A DNA stretch of 15,985 nucleotides from Bacteroidota bacterium (GCA_023430465.1 JAEZAM010000054.1:1-15985), one strand, 5' to 3'; shown: positions 6,341 through 13,976, numbered from the stretch's first letter. A program made the numbers and translations. Notes: generated by a model not told the origin, from the sequence alone.

Positions 6341-7372
6341 TTATTCCATGATGTAAGGCGCTGCTACGAGCTTTTCAGCGGCATTGGTCCGGATGGCATA
6401 ACTGAACCCTTTATGAAGTGCATATGCGCCCGCCTGACCTTTCTTGTTGATGGCAATAAAAGCTACCTGGATATCCTTTGCTTTTGGTCCTTTTATACGG
6501 ACGATTCGTTCTATTACTTTTTTGCAGGCAAGCTGAGGGCTTAAGCCCTGGCGCATCAGCTCAACCACGGAATGAGAACCCGCCACCCGGATCACATCTT
6601 CGCCCTGGCCCGTAGCGGTGCAGGCACCAACTTCATTGTCTACAAACAAACCTGCACCAATAATGGGTGAATCGCCTAAGCGACCGCGCATTTTGAATCC
6701 GGCACCGCTGGTGGTGCAACTGCCGCTGAAATTGCCTGCAGCGTCCATCGCCACCATGCCGATGGTGTCATGATTCCACTCACCCGAATCAAGCTTTGCC
6801 GGGGCAAATGGGCCATGATCCTTCCGGTTTTCCACATTGATGGCTGGCGGATGATATTCTGATTTCTTCAACCAGTTCTCATAATTTTTCTTCGCCTCCT
6901 CAGAGAGTTTCTGTTCCTCCAGCGGGAATCCCTCGGCCACGGCAAACTGCTGCGCACCGGATCCAACCAGCATCACGTGCGGCGTTTTTTCCATAACCCT
7001 GCGTGCTACAGAAATGGGATGTTTGATGCGCTCAAGAAAGGCGACGCTGCCGCAATTGGCAAACTCATCCATGATGCAGGCATCCAGCGTTACGAAGCCA
7101 TCGCGGTCCGGATTGGCTCCAAGCCCCACACAACAGTTTTGAGAATCCTCTGTCACCATCACTCCCCGCTCCACGGCATCCAACGCTCTTCCTCCTTTGC
7201 CCAGTACCTCCCAGGCGGCTTTATTGGCGGCCAGTCCCGCATCCCAGGTGGATATGACGATGGGCTTACCCTTAACGGCAGCATGAGGTGACTGACCAGC
7301 GGCCAGCTTGCTGAAAAATACGGCTGCGGAACTAAGCACCGACGACTGAATGAACCTTCTCCTGTTGACCAT
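6341..7372 (-). CDS. N4-(beta-N-acetylglucosaminyl)-L-asparaginase (glycosylasparaginase), Tat-exported
   Basis: A 343-residue Ntn-hydrolase that splits the GlcNAc-Asn bond left after protein and glycan are trimmed, giving aspartate and an aminated GlcNAc that decays to GlcNAc. Residues 1 to about 27 are a twin-arginine signal (NRRRFIQSS, hydrophobic stretch, LAAGQ). Mature features: STWDAGLAANKAAWEVL (41-57), ALDAVERGV (63-71), DGFVTLDACIMD (91-102), the autocleavage site HDTIGMV with cleavage between Asp202 and the nucleophile Thr203, and the substrate pocket MRGRLGDSPIIGAG (228-241). Family precursors such as the Elizabethkingia enzyme have this size and are periplasmic. It is first in a minus-strand operon with DUF486 and cutC, and lies near GH20 and NagB genes that handle the released amino sugar. 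Confidence 0.95.
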   Translation of the reverse strand: MVNRRRFIQSSVLSSAAVFFSKLAAGQSPHAAVKGKPIVISTWDAGLAANKAAWEVLGKGGRALDAVERGVMVTEDSQNCCVGLGANPDRDGFVTLDACIMDEFANCGSVAFLERIKHPISVARRVMEKTPHVMLVGSGAQQFAVAEGFPLEEQKLSEEAKKNYENWLKKSEYHPPAINVENRKDHGPFAPAKLDSGEWNHDTIGMVAMDAAGNFSGSCTTSGAGFKMRGRLGDSPIIGAGLFVDNEVGACTATGQGEDVIRVAGSHSVVELMRQGLSPQLACKKVIERIVRIKGPKAKDIQVAFIAINKKGQAGAYALHKGFSYAIRTNAAEKLVAAPYIME

Positions 7373-7391
7373 TGTTACTGTGTTGTTGATT

Positions 7392-7420
7392 CGAAATTAA
7401 TGGTTTCAGCGGTTTGACAA
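7392..7420 (-). promoter_or_regulatory. Probable promoter of the glycosylasparaginase-DUF486-cutC operon
   Basis: On the minus strand CTTG (7421-7418) is followed after 18 bases by TAATTTCG (7399-7392), one mismatch from TAnnTTTG. It lies 20 bases before the ATG at 7372, in the 113-base divergent gap shared with the FMN reductase promoter. Confidence 0.42.
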
Positions 7421-7448
7421 GAGAGAAGTTATCGAAAGAAACCAATAA

Positions 7449-7480
7449 TTTGATGTTTAAACATTAATTTATTACCTTTG
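7449..7480 (+). promoter_or_regulatory. Sigma-ABfr promoter of the FMN reductase-pirin operon
   Basis: TTTG at 7449-7452, a 20-base spacer and TACCTTTG at 7473-7480 match the Bacteroidota housekeeping promoter at every fixed position. The ATG is at 7486, five bases after the -7 element, so the transcript should have no or almost no leader. Confidence 0.75.
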
Positions 7481-7485
7481 TAAAG

Positions 7486-8049
7486 ATGAGGATAGAGATC
7501 ATTTCAGGAAGCCCGCGCCCGAACAGTGTCACCCGCCGCGTAGCAACGCATCTGCTTTCCAGGTTCAATGAGATCGAAGGTTATTCCGCCGGCATCATTG
7601 ATATGAAAGACTGGGAGCTGCCTGCAGTGCAGAGTGTATTTGTTTCGGTGGAAAAAACCCCTGAGCCTTTCCGTGAATTGAGCGCCCGGGTCTTTGCGGC
7701 TGATGCTTTTGTCCTCGTTACGCCTGAATATAACGGCAGTTACTCTCCTGCAATGAAGAACCTGCTGGATTATTTCCCGAAGCGTCACCGCAAGCCATTC
7801 GGCATCGTTACCGCTTCGCCTGGCGGGTTTGGCGGTATCCGTGCCGCGCAGCAATTGTTATTGCTCATCCCGGGAATGTTTGGCATTGCTTCGCCGTATA
7901 TGCTGATCGTACCGGGGGTTGAACGTAAGTTCGATGAAGACGGCCATCTCATCGATGAAGCCTTTGCCAATAACGTCCACAATTTCGTGAGCGAGTTCAG
8001 TTGGTTAGCCGACCGCCTCGTGGGCGAGACCGTGGACGCCATAAAATAA
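7486..8049 (+). CDS. NADPH-dependent FMN reductase / NAD(P)H:quinone oxidoreductase family flavoprotein
   Basis: 187 residues, flavodoxin-like fold. GSPRPNSVTRRVATHLL (8-24) is the FMN phosphate loop, PEYNGSYSPAMKNLLDYF (80-97) is the family signature that binds the flavin ring, and VTASPGGFGGIRAAQQL (108-124) is the third flavin loop. Members reduce quinones, azo dyes, chromate or FMN with NAD(P)H in the cytoplasm; the actual substrate cannot be told from sequence. It is the first gene of an operon: its TAA overlaps the pirin ATG by one base (TAATG), implying translational coupling. Confidence 0.92.
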   Translation: MRIEIISGSPRPNSVTRRVATHLLSRFNEIEGYSAGIIDMKDWELPAVQSVFVSVEKTPEPFRELSARVFAADAFVLVTPEYNGSYSPAMKNLLDYFPKRHRKPFGIVTASPGGFGGIRAAQQLLLLIPGMFGIASPYMLIVPGVERKFDEDGHLIDEAFANNVHNFVSEFSWLADRLVGETVDAIK

Positions 8050-8927
8050 TGAACACAAACAAAAGGTCGATCGAAGCGATCATTGCTCCTCCCCCGCCAC
8101 ATATGGTGGGTGATGGTTTCCGCGTCCACTCTTTCTTTCCCGGTGGACCAATCGACAAGAAAAGGATGAGCCCGTTTTTTCTCCTGGACTACAATGCAAA
8201 GATGGAATTCAGTCCGCGCCAGGAACCCCGGGGTGTTGGTGTACATCCCCACCGTGGATTCGAAACCGTGACGCTCGCCTATCATGGGCGCATTGCACAT
8301 CACGACAGCTCGGGCAACAGCGGTGTCATAGGCGCTGGTGACGTCCAATGGATGACCGCAGCTTCCGGTTTACTGCACAAGGAATATCATGAAGAAACTT
8401 TCAGCCGCCAGGGTGGATTGTTTCAAATGGTACAGTTATGGGTCAACCTGCCGGCTGCCTATAAAATGTCAGCCCCGAAATACCAGGAACTCACCAATAA
8501 CCAATTCGGAAAACATCAACTCCCCGATAATGCCGGCATCGTCGAGGTGATCGCTGGAGATTATGAAGGAACGAAAGGGCCTGCTTCCACATTCACACCC
8601 ATGCATGTGATGAATCTCCGGTTGAACAAGTCCGGCAAAGCAGACCTGCGGTTTCCCGCCGGTTACAATACCGGCCTGTTGATAGTAGAAGGCACTGTCA
8701 CCGTCAACGGCAGCGAGGCACCCACCGATCATTTTATCTTATTCAAAAATGATGGGGAAGAGATCAATCTCGAGGCAAAGGATGATGCCGTAATACTTGC
8801 GCTATCCGGCGAGCCGATCAATGAGCCTATTGCGCAATATGGACCTTTCCTGATGAATAAATGGGAAGAACTGGAACAGGCGATCAATGATGTGAGTGCG
8901 GGTAAGTTTGGCGTACTGGAAGACTAA
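8049..8927 (+). CDS. Pirin family protein
   Basis: 292 residues, a two-domain cupin of normal pirin length. The metal site is intact: HPHRGFETVT gives His66 and His68, and TAASGLLHKEYHE gives His110 and Glu112. Other family marks are GFRVHSFFPG (23-32), MSPFFLLDY (40-48), GAGDVQWM (96-102), LFQMVQLWVNLP (124-135) and GPFLMN (265-270). Some bacterial pirins have quercetinase activity and others act on redox or metabolic partners; pairing with a flavin/quinone reductase is consistent with a role in quinone or flavonoid oxidation, but this is inference. The frame is open upstream to 8001, but that part only overlaps the reductase gene; the ATG in TAATG is the natural coupled start. The stop overlaps the convergent SnoaL-like gene by 3 bases. 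Confidence 0.92.
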   Translation: MNTNKRSIEAIIAPPPPHMVGDGFRVHSFFPGGPIDKKRMSPFFLLDYNAKMEFSPRQEPRGVGVHPHRGFETVTLAYHGRIAHHDSSGNSGVIGAGDVQWMTAASGLLHKEYHEETFSRQGGLFQMVQLWVNLPAAYKMSAPKYQELTNNQFGKHQLPDNAGIVEVIAGDYEGTKGPASTFTPMHVMNLRLNKSGKADLRFPAGYNTGLLIVEGTVTVNGSEAPTDHFILFKNDGEEINLEAKDDAVILALSGEPINEPIAQYGPFLMNKWEELEQAINDVSAGKFGVLED

Positions 8928-9409
8928 ATTGATTTGTTTCTTTTTTTCTCCTGAAAAAGTGCCAGGTTTTTCCTGGCATTTTTTTGTACTGCCCGTTTCA
9001 TTACACCTGTCCACCCAAACAATACCCCTTTCCAGCCCAATGCCTGCCCTATCCAGGTACTTAGCCTGAATGCATCGCTGTGCTCGATAATGCCCCCATC
9101 CTCTAATTTCATAAAGGCTTTGACGTTATTCACTACCCGCCTGCCGGTTTTGGAAAACGTATAGGAGGCTGTCCATCTGCAGGTAACGTATTCGTGATCC
9201 AGTTCCGTGATATCGGAGAAACTGAGCTCAAAATCCCGGGCGTTGCGGCAAAGCATTTCCCACATATCCCGCACATCATCGCCCTGCAGTACCATGAACA
9301 CAGGATCGCTGAAAATGATGGCCGGTGCATACTGTGCATTCATATTCGCATAATCCTTTTTCTGAAATGCAGTGTAAAATGCGGTTACCACCTCGGTGTT
9401 TGTTTGCAT
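8924..9409 (-). CDS. SnoaL/NTF2-like domain protein
   Basis: 161 residues from the ATG at 9409. The start MQTNTEVVTAFYTAFQKKDY, then FSDPVFMVLQGDDVRDMWEMLC (33-54), DHEYVTCRWTASYTF (71-85), NNVKAFMKLEDGGIIEHSDAF (94-114) and a Trp-rich end form the alpha+beta cone of the nuclear transport factor 2 family. Members are small-molecule isomerases, hydrolases or binding proteins; no specific activity can be assigned. The frame stays open to 9580, but that stretch is low-quality (RCRDQKNYRYVKKTGRLRT) and precedes the clear domain start. The basic tail KNARKNLALFQEKKRNKSI is encoded across a terminator hairpin used by the convergent pirin gene. A TAAATTTA at 9437-9444 may be a -7 element, without a well-placed partner. 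Confidence 0.83.
   Translation of the reverse strand: MQTNTEVVTAFYTAFQKKDYANMNAQYAPAIIFSDPVFMVLQGDDVRDMWEMLCRNARDFELSFSDITELDHEYVTCRWTASYTFSKTGRRVVNNVKAFMKLEDGGIIEHSDAFRLSTWIGQALGWKGVLFGWTGVMKRAVQKNARKNLALFQEKKRNKSI
8954..8985. terminator. Intrinsic terminator of the FMN reductase-pirin operon, inside the SnoaL-like coding end
   Basis: AAAAAGTGCCAGG (8954-8966) pairs with CCTGGCATTTTT (8972-8984, one G-T pair) around a TTTTT loop, followed by more T. It stands 26 bases after the pirin stop. The stem also has an A-run on the left, so it could act on the minus strand, where it would cut the SnoaL-like message before its stop codon. Confidence 0.8.
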
Positions 9410-9486
9410 AAATTCTGAAGATGAGTGGAGAATCAGTAAATTTAAATCTTCAAAATGATCAAAAGGAAATTTTTTCCGTGTCACTG

Positions 9487-9573
9487 AGGCTGTCCGCAGC
9501 CTGCCAGTTTTCTTAACGTACCGGTAGTTCTTTTGATCCCGACACCGGGACAGCCGTCCCATCAAAATTTGAT
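9487..9573. promoter_or_regulatory. Inverted repeats upstream of the GH20 gene
   Basis: The 165-base divergent gap between the SnoaL-like and GH20 genes holds three structured elements. AGGCTG-TCCG-CAGCCT is at 9487-9502. GGGAC-AGCC-GTCCC is at 9547-9560, and is itself bracketed by TTTTGAT (9531-9537) and ATCAAAA (9561-9567). The palindrome ATCAAA-A-TTTGAT at 9561-9573 ends one base before the ATG at 9575. They could be an operator or a leader structure that masks the start. No convincing -33/-7 pair is seen for GH20. Confidence 0.35.
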
Positions 9574-9574
9574 C

Positions 9575-11938
9575 ATGCAATTGAGATTTTTTGTTTTTTG
9601 CCTCCTGTTACTTGCAAATGCTACCCAGGCCCAGTTGAACATCATCCCTGCCCCGGCATCCATAAAGCAGCCTGCGCGTAGTGGAACGGTTAAGATAGGC
9701 CCGTCAACACGTATCGTACTTGATGGCAGCGGTCTTGAAACAGTGGCCGCATTTTTCAATGACTATTTACAAAAAAACTATTCGTTCGCGTTGCCCGTCG
9801 GCGGAAACGCAAGTGGTGCCACGGTGATCCGCCTGAACTTTGAAAAAATGGAAAACGCCCTGCCCGGCGCCTACAGGCTGGTTGCAGATAATAAAGGCAT
9901 AGCCATTTATGGTGATAATGAAGAAGGTGTCTTCTATGGCATCCAGACGCTGATACAACTTTTGCCGGTTCCTGCACAGGATGCGCTCAGCAAGTCCGTC
10001 AACCTGGCCATCCCCTATGTCACCATCGATGATTCACCCAGGTTCGGGTACCGCGGGATGATGCTTGATGCCTGCCGCCATTTCATGTCGATCGACTTCA
10101 TCAAGCGATACATCGACTATCTCGCTCTTCATAAAATGAACTATTTCCACTGGCACCTTACTGACGACCAGGGCTGGCGCATTGAAGTAAAAAAATACCC
10201 GCGCCTTACCGAGGTCGGCGCATGGCGCAATGGAACAATCATCGGTCGATACCCCGGAAAAGGAAACACCAACGAGCGTTATGGCGGATTTTATACGCAG
10301 GAGCAGGTAAAGGACATCGTTCTGTATGCAGCCAAAAGATACATCACGGTAGTCCCCGAGATCGAAATGCCGGGTCACGGCAGCGCCGCTATCGCGGCCT
10401 ACCCGGAGCTCAGCTGTTTTCCGGGTGAATCAACCTATTCCTATTTTCCGAAAGATTGCACCTGGAGCGGTGACACCAGCGGAAAGCAGGTACAACAGAC
10501 ATGGGGTGTTTTCGCCGATGTTTTCTGCGCCGGCCAGGAAAACACCTTCCGTTTCCTCCAGGATGTCATCGACGAAATCATCCCCCTTTTTCCCGGACGC
10601 TTCATTCATGTGGGTGGAGACGAATGCCCGAAAAGCAACTGGAAACGCTGCCCATCCTGTCAGCAACGAATGAAAGACAATAACCTGAAAGACGAGCATG
10701 AACTGCAGAGCTATTTCATTCAACGGATGGAGAAATATGTAAATGGCAAAGGCAAGATCCTCGTAGGCTGGGATGAGATTCTGGAAGGCGGGCTCGCGCC
10801 CAATGCCACGGTCATGAGCTGGCGCGGTGAAGAAGGTGGCATTGAAGCCGCGAAGCAAAATCATGATGTAATCATGACCCCGACTACCTATATGTATTTT
10901 GATTACTCACAAACGCTCGATGAAGACTCTGTCACCATCGGCGGATATGTCCCGATCGAAAAAGTATACAATTATGACCCCGTGCCTGCGGTATTGACAG
11001 CAGAACAGGGATCACATATCCTCGGTGCCCAGGCCAATCTCTGGTCGGAATACATCACTAAGCCCGCAAAGGTGGAATACATGATATTTCCACGCCTTGC
11101 CGCTCTCAGCGAGGTGGTCTGGTCAAAAAAAGAGAACCGCAACTGGAATAACTTTCAGCACCGCCTGCTTACACAATTTAAGCGGTATGACCTCTGGGGC
11201 GCCACCTCCAGCAAGGCGTATTTCGATCTTAAAGCAGGCGTATCGGCCGCCTCTGGGAATAAGGGCCTGCTTTGGACACTGCAGAGCAATCTCCCCGGAG
11301 CAGACATTCGGTACACTATAACACCCGCCAATCAATCCGGCCTTGTTGTGGCCAGCAAAGGTTTGAAGTACGCGGGTCCTGTGCCTGTTCGCAGCTCATC
11401 GACACTGACAGGATGGATACTACGTGATGGCAAAACTGCCGGCAAAGTAGTCAGTGCAGATTTCAATTTCAGTAAATCAACCGGTAAAAAGATCACGCTG
11501 GCCACTCCGCCTGCAGCAAATTATCCAGGGGACGGTCCCGTCACACTTGTGAATGGAATTTACAATGATCGCGGGCTTTCAAGATCGCGGGAATTCCTCG
11601 GGTTTGAAGGCACCGACTGTGAAGCGACGATTGATTTTGGAGAGCCCACATCATTTTCAAATGTGGTGATCCATACACTGGAACAACAAGGCAGTTGGAT
11701 ATATTTTCCTTCAGCAGTAGAAATATCCATTTCCACCGATGGCAGTAATTACAGATCCGTTGCCCGGATGGACGCCAGTTCTGTTGCTGATAAGCGTGCC
11801 TGGCCTATAGCCGTGCCCGCCGGAACATCTGCGAGATATGTCCGTGTGAAGGTCACGAACAATGGAGTGATCGCCGATAATCTGCCCGGTGCAGGCCACA
11901 AAGCCTGGCTGTTTATTGATGAAATAGAAATAAGATAA
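9575..11938 (+). CDS. Secreted beta-N-acetylhexosaminidase, GH20, with C-terminal discoidin-like domain
   Basis: A 787-residue exported enzyme that removes terminal beta-linked GlcNAc or GalNAc by substrate-assisted catalysis. Signal peptide 1-19 (LLLLANATQA, then QLN). Residues about 20-150 are the GH20b alpha/beta domain; about 156-515 the catalytic barrel, with GYRGMMLDACRHF (158-170), FHWHLTDDQGWRIE (191-204), PEIEMPGHGSAA (261-272) and the catalytic pair Asp349-Glu350 in FIHVGGDECPK. WSEYI and MIFPRLAALSEVVW complete the barrel. Residues about 560-640 resemble the chitobiase C-terminal beta domain, and about 655-787 an F5/8 type C (discoidin/CBM32-like) module with FPSAVEISISTDGSNY and ARYVRVKVTN. 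The frame is open from 9533, but the ATG at 9575 starts the signal peptide. nagB follows after 102 bases on the same strand. Confidence 0.95.
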   Translation: MQLRFFVFCLLLLANATQAQLNIIPAPASIKQPARSGTVKIGPSTRIVLDGSGLETVAAFFNDYLQKNYSFALPVGGNASGATVIRLNFEKMENALPGAYRLVADNKGIAIYGDNEEGVFYGIQTLIQLLPVPAQDALSKSVNLAIPYVTIDDSPRFGYRGMMLDACRHFMSIDFIKRYIDYLALHKMNYFHWHLTDDQGWRIEVKKYPRLTEVGAWRNGTIIGRYPGKGNTNERYGGFYTQEQVKDIVLYAAKRYITVVPEIEMPGHGSAAIAAYPELSCFPGESTYSYFPKDCTWSGDTSGKQVQQTWGVFADVFCAGQENTFRFLQDVIDEIIPLFPGRFIHVGGDECPKSNWKRCPSCQQRMKDNNLKDEHELQSYFIQRMEKYVNGKGKILVGWDEILEGGLAPNATVMSWRGEEGGIEAAKQNHDVIMTPTTYMYFDYSQTLDEDSVTIGGYVPIEKVYNYDPVPAVLTAEQGSHILGAQANLWSEYITKPAKVEYMIFPRLAALSEVVWSKKENRNWNNFQHRLLTQFKRYDLWGATSSKAYFDLKAGVSAASGNKGLLWTLQSNLPGADIRYTITPANQSGLVVASKGLKYAGPVPVRSSSTLTGWILRDGKTAGKVVSADFNFSKSTGKKITLATPPAANYPGDGPVTLVNGIYNDRGLSRSREFLGFEGTDCEATIDFGEPTSFSNVVIHTLEQQGSWIYFPSAVEISISTDGSNYRSVARMDASSVADKRAWPIAVPAGTSARYVRVKVTNNGVIADNLPGAGHKAWLFIDEIEIR

Positions 11939-12040
11939 TCTATGCAAACGATTTCACAGGCAGTTCATGCTATCAAGGTGTAGGATAGCTGTCATTGTTT
12001 AATATCTTTACCCGACTTCACAACAACCAAACCCAGATTC
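11939..12040 (+). other. GH20-nagB intergenic gap with weak signals
   Basis: A small inverted repeat, GCTATC (11969-11974) and GATAGC (11984-11989), lacks a T-run and is not a convincing terminator. TATCTTTA at 12003-12010 is one mismatch from a -7 element, with no TTTG at the right distance. Read-through from GH20 or a separate weak promoter are both possible. Confidence 0.3.
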
Positions 12041-13969
12041 ATGACCAAAAAAGCAGCTCCCATTGATTTAATTGACAGTTTCGAAAAAATTCCCGTTAAC
12101 ATCTTTCCCGATATTCGCAGTGGCTCGCGCGCCGTGGCCAAAGAGATCGCTGACCTCATCCGCGAAAAGAAGAAGAATAACCAGAACTGTGTACTCGGAC
12201 TTGCCACAGGCTCTACACCCAAAACACTTTATGCTGAACTCGTGCGCATGCACCGCGAGGAGAACCTGAGTTTTTCAAACGTCATCACCTTCAACCTGGA
12301 TGAATACTACCCGATCGACAATGACGCCCTGCAGAGCTATAACAGGTTCATGCGAACGAACCTGTTTGATCACGTCGACATCCCTGCCGGCAACATTCAT
12401 ATTCCTGACGGGCAGGTAAAAAAAGAGGACATTAAATCACATTGCCGTGCTTATGAGCAGATGATTGCGGACGCAGGAGGCATCGATCTGCAGATACTGG
12501 GCATTGGGAACAATGGACATATCGGATTCAACGAACCCGGCTCAGGTGTTTATTCAAAGACACGTCTCATTACGCTTGACAATTCTACCCGCATTGCCAA
12601 TGCATACGAGTTTGCCAACATATCCGAAGTACCCCGCCTGGCGATCACAATGGGTATCAACACCATCATGCAGGCGAAACGAATCATCCTGATGGCCTGG
12701 GGAGCCGGTAAAGCCCCGGTCATCAAAATGGCGGTAGAGGAAGATGATACCGAACATGTACCAGCATCCCTGCTGCAAAATCATGACCATGTAAGTTTTT
12801 ATGTGGATGAAACCGCTGCAGCAGAACTGACCAGAAACAAATCACCGTGGCTCACCGGGGAATGTGAATGGACACCTGCCATGATCCGCAAAGCGGTGGT
12901 GAACATGGCACTGAAACGACAAAAACCTGTTCTCAGCCTGACCAACAGTGACTACAATGAATTTGGCTTAAGTGATCTGCTGGTGGAAAAAGGAGATGCT
13001 TACGCCATCAACCTCCAGGTCTATTATATGCTCCGTGATTCCATCACCGGATGGCCAGGCGGAAAACCAAATGCCGTGATCCCTGCGCATCCTGAGCGCT
13101 CGGAACCATATCCCAAGAAAGTGATCATTTTTTCTCCGCATCCGGATGATGATATCATCAGCATGGGGGGCACCTTCCAGCGGCTGCATGACCAGGGACA
13201 TGAGGTGCATGTAGGTTACCAGACATCAGGCAACATTGCGGTAACCGATGAGTTTGTAACCCGCTTCCTCGATTTTGCCGTTGGCTTCGAAGAAATTGCG
13301 GGTATCGATACCAGCAAATCAGGCGAGATACTGGCCGAAGCGCGCAAATACATTTCTTCCAAGAAATCCAACCAGGTAGATACACCCACGATCCGCTCCA
13401 TCAAGGGACTCATCCGCCGCGGCGAAGCCAAAGCAACCTGCCGATACGTTGGTTTGCCGGATGAACAGATACATTTCATGAACCTTCCCTTCTATGAGAC
13501 CGGCACCATTGAAAAGAAACCAATGGGTGAAGAAGACGTATTGATCACCATCGAGCTGTTGCGAAAAATTAAGCCACACCAGGTCTATTGTGCCGGTGAT
13601 TTTGCCGATCCGCACGGCACCCACATTGTTTGCTTCAACGTGGTACTGGAAGCACTGAAACGCATCAAAGCTGACGGAGATGAATGGTTGAAAGATTGCT
13701 GGCTCTGGCTGTATAAGGGTGCCTGGCAGGAATGGAATATCGAGGAGATCGAGATGGCAATACCAATGAGCCCCGACCAGGTGCTGAAAAAACGTTTTGG
13801 CATCTTCATCCACCAGTCGCAGAAAGACATGGTACCGTTCCAGGGCAGTGATTCCCGGGAGTTCTGGCAGCGCGCGGAAGAGCGAAACGCCGCAACAGCA
13901 GCACTTTACGCTGATCTGGGCCTCACACACTATGCTGCAATGGAGGCATTCGTACGCTGGCACTATTGA
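12041..13969 (+). CDS. nagB: Glucosamine-6-phosphate deaminase (NagB) fused to a PIG-L/LmbE-type deacetylase domain
   Basis: 642 residues, far longer than the 240-290 of plain NagB. Residues about 20-285 are the deaminase: GLATGSTPKTLY (53-64, phosphate loop), TFNLDEYYPI (83-92, proton-shuttle Asp87), ILGIGNNGHIGFNEPGS (152-168, His160 and Glu165) and MGINTIMQAKRIILMAWG (204-221). It turns glucosamine-6-phosphate into fructose-6-phosphate and ammonia in the cytoplasm. Residues about 358-640 are a PIG-L domain with the metal motif FSPHPDDDIISMGG (364-377; His367, Asp370, general base Asp369) and the third ligand in DPHGTHIVC (His528). PIG-L enzymes de-N-acetylate GlcNAc derivatives, so the fusion may act on consecutive steps; that is unproven. 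The same long architecture is known in other Bacteroidota. It follows a secreted GH20 and supports GlcNAc use. Confidence 0.93.
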   Translation: MTKKAAPIDLIDSFEKIPVNIFPDIRSGSRAVAKEIADLIREKKKNNQNCVLGLATGSTPKTLYAELVRMHREENLSFSNVITFNLDEYYPIDNDALQSYNRFMRTNLFDHVDIPAGNIHIPDGQVKKEDIKSHCRAYEQMIADAGGIDLQILGIGNNGHIGFNEPGSGVYSKTRLITLDNSTRIANAYEFANISEVPRLAITMGINTIMQAKRIILMAWGAGKAPVIKMAVEEDDTEHVPASLLQNHDHVSFYVDETAAAELTRNKSPWLTGECEWTPAMIRKAVVNMALKRQKPVLSLTNSDYNEFGLSDLLVEKGDAYAINLQVYYMLRDSITGWPGGKPNAVIPAHPERSEPYPKKVIIFSPHPDDDIISMGGTFQRLHDQGHEVHVGYQTSGNIAVTDEFVTRFLDFAVGFEEIAGIDTSKSGEILAEARKYISSKKSNQVDTPTIRSIKGLIRRGEAKATCRYVGLPDEQIHFMNLPFYETGTIEKKPMGEEDVLITIELLRKIKPHQVYCAGDFADPHGTHIVCFNVVLEALKRIKADGDEWLKDCWLWLYKGAWQEWNIEEIEMAIPMSPDQVLKKRFGIFIHQSQKDMVPFQGSDSREFWQRAEERNAATAALYADLGLTHYAAMEAFVRWHY

Positions 13970-13976
13970 GAGCGCT

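Noticed and set aside
8001..8048. Extension of the pirin frame into the reductase gene.
   Set aside because: Pirin alignment starts near MNTNKRSIEAI, and TAATG coupling supports the ATG at 8049.
9410..9580. N-terminal extension of the SnoaL-like frame, and the GH20 frame from 9533.
   Set aside because: The extension is basic and domain-free and overlaps the divergent GH20 start; the ATGs at 9409 and 9575 give the expected domain start and signal peptide.
12497..12538. NagB active-site loop reads GNNGHIGFNEP, with Asn158 where E. coli NagB has Asp141.
   Set aside because: From memory, Gram-positive NagB proteins such as that of Bacillus subtilis also carry Asn here and are active, so it is not evidence of a dead enzyme.
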